DNA of 64,000 nt, from NCBI RefSeq assembly GCF_030657335.1, contig NZ_CP131039.1, forward strand, positions 1,116,001 through 1,180,000, in the 5' to 3' direction. The notes under the pieces were generated by a model, which saw only the letters and a list, made by a program, of their open reading frames with translations, searched no databases and was not told where the DNA came from. Below, piece by piece: positions 61,345-64,000 of this stretch. Source of the stretch: Croceibacterium aestuarii (GTDB lineage Bacteria; Pseudomonadota; Alphaproteobacteria; Sphingomonadales; Sphingomonadaceae). Both the position numbers and the translations under genes were made by a program. Within the stretch, counting starts at the first letter, position 1; the number at the start of each line of letters is the position of its first letter.

Positions 61345-64000
61345 CTATCCGTGCGCGCCGAACAGGTTGGCGATGGCCCGGCCGATGCGCAGCGACAGGC
61401 CGTAGGCGCCCTCGATCGGGTCGATGAAGCGGGCGCGCAAGGCGCCATAGCCTTCCTCGCCGCTGTCCGGGTAGTCGCTCGGCTCGCTGACCGAGAAATC
61501 GCGCAGCCGCGGGAATTCGGTCGGGAAGGTGCGCCGCAGCTGCTCGAGCGCCTCTTCGATGCGCAGGGTGAAGACCATTTCCAGAACGTCGTCGCGGCTG
61601 ATGTCGTTGGCGCGGCTGAACGCCGGGATCGATACCGCGCAGATGAACATGTGCTGGAACAGCGCGAGGCGCAGCGCCTGCAGCACGCCGATCATCCGCC
61701 GCACGTCCTCGCGGTCCTCGCGGGCCACCTCCGGCGGGATCAGCGCGTAAAGCCGGTGCAGCTTGAGCGCGTCGACGCGCAGGCGGCTGGCGAGGCGGCG
61801 GAACACGCCGTTGCGGTCGTCCTTGACCAGGTATTCGGCCAGCGCCTCGCAGGGGCGGGCGAGATTGTTCTCTGTTCCGCGATAGGGGCGGCTGGCCCAG
61901 TAGGCCGAATTGAACAGCTCGCCGAACGCGGCGACGGTCTTGACGCTGGCCAGCGCGTCGGCCGCGCGCACCAGCCGCATCAGCTGCCGTCCGCGCGGGC
62001 TGTCCGAGAGCAGCGCCGCCAGTTCCTCGTAGTTGCCTTCCGCCGCACTGCCGACCCCGGCGATGACGTTAACCGGATAGCCGAGCTGCTGCAGAATGGC
62101 GTTGTGCGGGATGGCGCGGATCTGCCGCAGGCTCATCTCGCGGTCGGCCGAGAGGTCCGACTGGCGGCGCGAGACGCGGCTGCCGGTCGGATTGAGCATG
62201 CCGAGCCCGAAAGCGGTGATGGCACGGCTGTAGGTGCGGCTTTCGAGGTGCTCGCGCTGCTGGTCCTTGATCGCCCGGTAGAAGTCGAGGCTGAGATCTG
62301 TGCGGCGATAGAACGGATCCGGCGCCGCGTTCTTGTCGGTCTGCGCGGGATGCAGTTCGGCGATGCGGGTCAGGGTGGCGAGCGCCAGCTCCGATGTGGC
62401 GAACCACAGGTAGCCGTCGCCGCCCTGGAAGCTGACCTCGGGTTCGAGGCGAATGCCGGCGCGGGCGAAGCGCCGCCGCGCCCACGGGCTCAGCGCCCAT
62501 TCGAGCCGGTCCTGCATGCCGTTGGGATGCGCCCCGCGGCCCATCGATTCGCCGTGGGTGTCGAAAATCAGCGCCGCGACATCGGTCAGATTCGACGCCT
62601 TCATCGCCTCTGCCAGCCGTCCCTGCAGCCGCTCGATGGCGAGACTCGCGGGGATCTGTCCGACGAAGCGCCCGGCGTCGGAAAACCCGGTCTGGATCGC
62701 CACCCGCCCGCGCACCCTGGCGTAATCCTGGTACTCCTTTTCCGCCAGCAGCTCGTCGAGAAAACGCCCGCCGTGTTCGAGCGCGCTCTCGGTTTCGAAC
62801 AGCGGCGATATGTCGACCTTGCCCTCGATTCCGAACAGCTTGGCGAAATAGAGCGCGGCGAGCATCGTCGCCGGCTCCTCGCACTCGGCCACCAGCATGC
62901 GGATCGGCGCGTCGCCGTCGACGTGCTGGAGGATCTGCGCCATGGCCAGGAACTGACGGATCGCGGTCGAGCTCTCGATCGCCAGCGCGGCGAAGTTGCT
63001 GCGCAGCGGTTCGACCTCTTCGATGGCCCGCCGCAAGTGGACGATCGCGCCCTTGGTGGCGAGGTCGAGTTCGCCCTTCGGGTCGATCCGTCGGCGGATC
63101 GCGTTGTGCAACTGCTTGGCGTTCACCCGGAAGTGAATCCAGCCCATGCCCAGCCCGTCGGCGCGCATTGCCGCGGCCAGCGTCTTGAGCGCGACGGCGC
63201 GCCCCGCTTGCGCATCGCGCGCCTCGTCCTCCAGCGCCTCGACGAACGGCGCGAGGGTCAGGCACTTGCGCGGATCGTTCGCGGTCAGCCGGTTGGCGGC
63301 GACGGACAGCGCCGCGGGGTCGGTCAGGTCGGCGGCGAATTCGGCCGCGCGGTCGGCGGCATAGCCCGCCGCCGGCTTGAGTTCGCCGAGCAGCGGGTGG
63401 GCGGCATCGATCGCCTCGAGCGAGGCGACGTAGCGGTGCAGCCGCTCGGCCTTTTCCGCCAGCCGGAAGCCGATCGAGTGGAACCACTTGATGTCGGTCC
63501 GACCATCCATGTCGTATCCGACCCAGGTGGCGAAGCGGAACGGCAGCGGCGCGAGTTCATGCCACTCGCCGGGCCAGCGCTCGCGGGCGATATCGAGCAG
63601 CCGCGCGACGATCCGGTCGCGCGCGCCCTGGGCGTTGGCGATCGCCTTCATCGCCTCGGCATGTTCGTAGGCGAGGGTGATTTGCGGACGTTCGGGGGCG
63701 GTGACACAGGCGCTGCCGGCACCTTCGGCGGCGCGCGCGGCGACCGCTGCGGTCTCCGCGGGCGCGAGCAGGAAAGTCGGGTGGGCGGTGAACACCGCGT
63801 GGAGCTGGGGCGCCTCCCACGCGGCGCGAAAGCTGGCGAAATCGTTGGCGGGAGAGCACGCGGCGAGCGCTGCGAGGTTGGCGTCCGGATCGACCGGTTC
63901 GACCAGGCGGTGGAGCCGGTCGGCGCGCCGGTCGAGCGCGGCGCATTCGAGTTCGGCTATCAGCGCGGCGCAGTCGTCGAGCGTCAGCCGCCCGCTCTCC
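61345..64000 (-). CDS. Divergent phosphoenolpyruvate carboxylase-family protein, 5' end beyond the right edge
   Basis: 884 residues are visible and the frame is open at the right edge, so the N-terminus is missing. VFTAHPT matches the PEPC active-site His motif, and YDMDGRTD, FRVNAKQLHNAIRRRID and later helices fit the PEPC all-helical barrel. However, two hallmark PEPC loops are altered. The Gly/Arg-rich FHGRGGxxGRGG loop reads FDTHGESMGRGAHP, and the GYSDSxKDxG loop reads TGFSDAGRFVG. Either it is a diverged anaplerotic enzyme or it has changed function. Confidence 0.82.
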   Translation of the reverse strand, partial: ESGRLTLDDCAALIAELECAALDRRADRLHRLVEPVDPDANLAALAACSPANDFASFRAAWEAPQLHAVFTAHPTFLLAPAETAAVAARAAEGAGSACVTAPERPQITLAYEHAEAMKAIANAQGARDRIVARLLDIARERWPGEWHELAPLPFRFATWVGYDMDGRTDIKWFHSIGFRLAEKAERLHRYVASLEAIDAAHPLLGELKPAAGYAADRAAEFAADLTDPAALSVAANRLTANDPRKCLTLAPFVEALEDEARDAQAGRAVALKTLAAAMRADGLGMGWIHFRVNAKQLHNAIRRRIDPKGELDLATKGAIVHLRRAIEEVEPLRSNFAALAIESSTAIRQFLAMAQILQHVDGDAPIRMLVAECEEPATMLAALYFAKLFGIEGKVDISPLFETESALEHGGRFLDELLAEKEYQDYARVRGRVAIQTGFSDAGRFVGQIPASLAIERLQGRLAEAMKASNLTDVAALIFDTHGESMGRGAHPNGMQDRLEWALSPWARRRFARAGIRLEPEVSFQGGDGYLWFATSELALATLTRIAELHPAQTDKNAAPDPFYRRTDLSLDFYRAIKDQQREHLESRTYSRAITAFGLGMLNPTGSRVSRRQSDLSADREMSLRQIRAIPHNAILQQLGYPVNVIAGVGSAAEGNYEELAALLSDSPRGRQLMRLVRAADALASVKTVAAFGELFNSAYWASRPYRGTENNLARPCEALAEYLVKDDRNGVFRRLASRLRVDALKLHRLYALIPPEVAREDREDVRRMIGVLQALRLALFQHMFICAVSIPAFSRANDISRDDVLEMVFTLRIEEALEQLRRTFPTEFPRLRDFSVSEPSDYPDSGEEGYGALRARFIDPIEGAYGLSLRIGRAIANLFGAHG

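Noticed and set aside
1-64000. CRISPR array, insertion sequence or prophage
   Set aside because: No regularly spaced direct repeats, transposase, integrase or phage structural genes were seen.

Overview
The window is GC-rich, densely coded bacterial chromosome. It most resembles an alphaproteobacterium of the order Sphingomonadales (Erythrobacteraceae/Sphingomonadaceae type). Evidence is the paired TonB receptors with FecI/FecR, the DUF1465, YdcH, PtsP, RodZ, CpoB, TilS neighbourhood, NDUFA9-like and DUF2254 proteins, and the palindromic intergenic repeats. No gene is certainly foreign, no CRISPR array or insertion sequence is seen, and no gap exceeds 300 bases. The only RNA gene recognised is a tRNA-Leu(CAG).

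Layout. Positions 1-7048 hold the end of a trehalose/glucan locus (GH15 enzyme cut by the left edge, otsB), a secreted protein of unknown function, a PQQ-type sugar dehydrogenase, an SPFH/NfeD pair, an NDUFA9-like reductase and the tRNA. Positions 7193-16455 form one tight ten-gene run: CtaG, a caa3-type oxidase (subunits II, I, III), a small membrane protein, a lipoprotein cytochrome c, a XoxF/ExaF-type PQQ alcohol dehydrogenase carrying the lanthanide-type aspartate, a second lipoprotein cytochrome c, a PQQ-associated beta-propeller and a XoxJ-like binding protein. Positions 16528-23679 continue on the same strand with an ECF sigma factor, FecR, a TonB receptor with a signalling domain, and an autotransporter with two acidic DxDxDG loops, closed by a strong terminator.

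Positions 23806-26270 hold modABC (molybdate import) and a divergent ModE-like gene that appears to start at AUC. Positions 26251-36111 are a catabolic block: aldehyde dehydrogenase, MATE pump, zinc alcohol dehydrogenase, two metallo-hydrolase/SDR genes, two DAD-type cupin dioxygenase-like proteins, MFS transporter, VOC protein and a class II aldolase. Then come a zinc-ribbon protein, an orphan [2Fe-2S] subunit and an iron-regulated PiuC/TonB receptor pair with candidate Fur boxes. Positions 39957-54121 hold mixed housekeeping and transport genes (arsC-like, lipB, CoA-ester lyase, nadA, glpK and others). Positions 54118-64000 are a conserved core-genome segment ending in a divergent PEP carboxylase cut by the right edge.

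The most interesting part is 7-24 kb. It reads as a complete respiratory module: periplasmic alcohol oxidation by a probable lanthanide enzyme, two cytochromes, and a dedicated terminal oxidase whose subunit I has Trp at the usual D-channel Glu and Ala at the usual K-channel Lys. It is followed by a surface-signalled uptake system that could supply the metal or PQQ. Functions are inferred from sequence motifs and gene order only.
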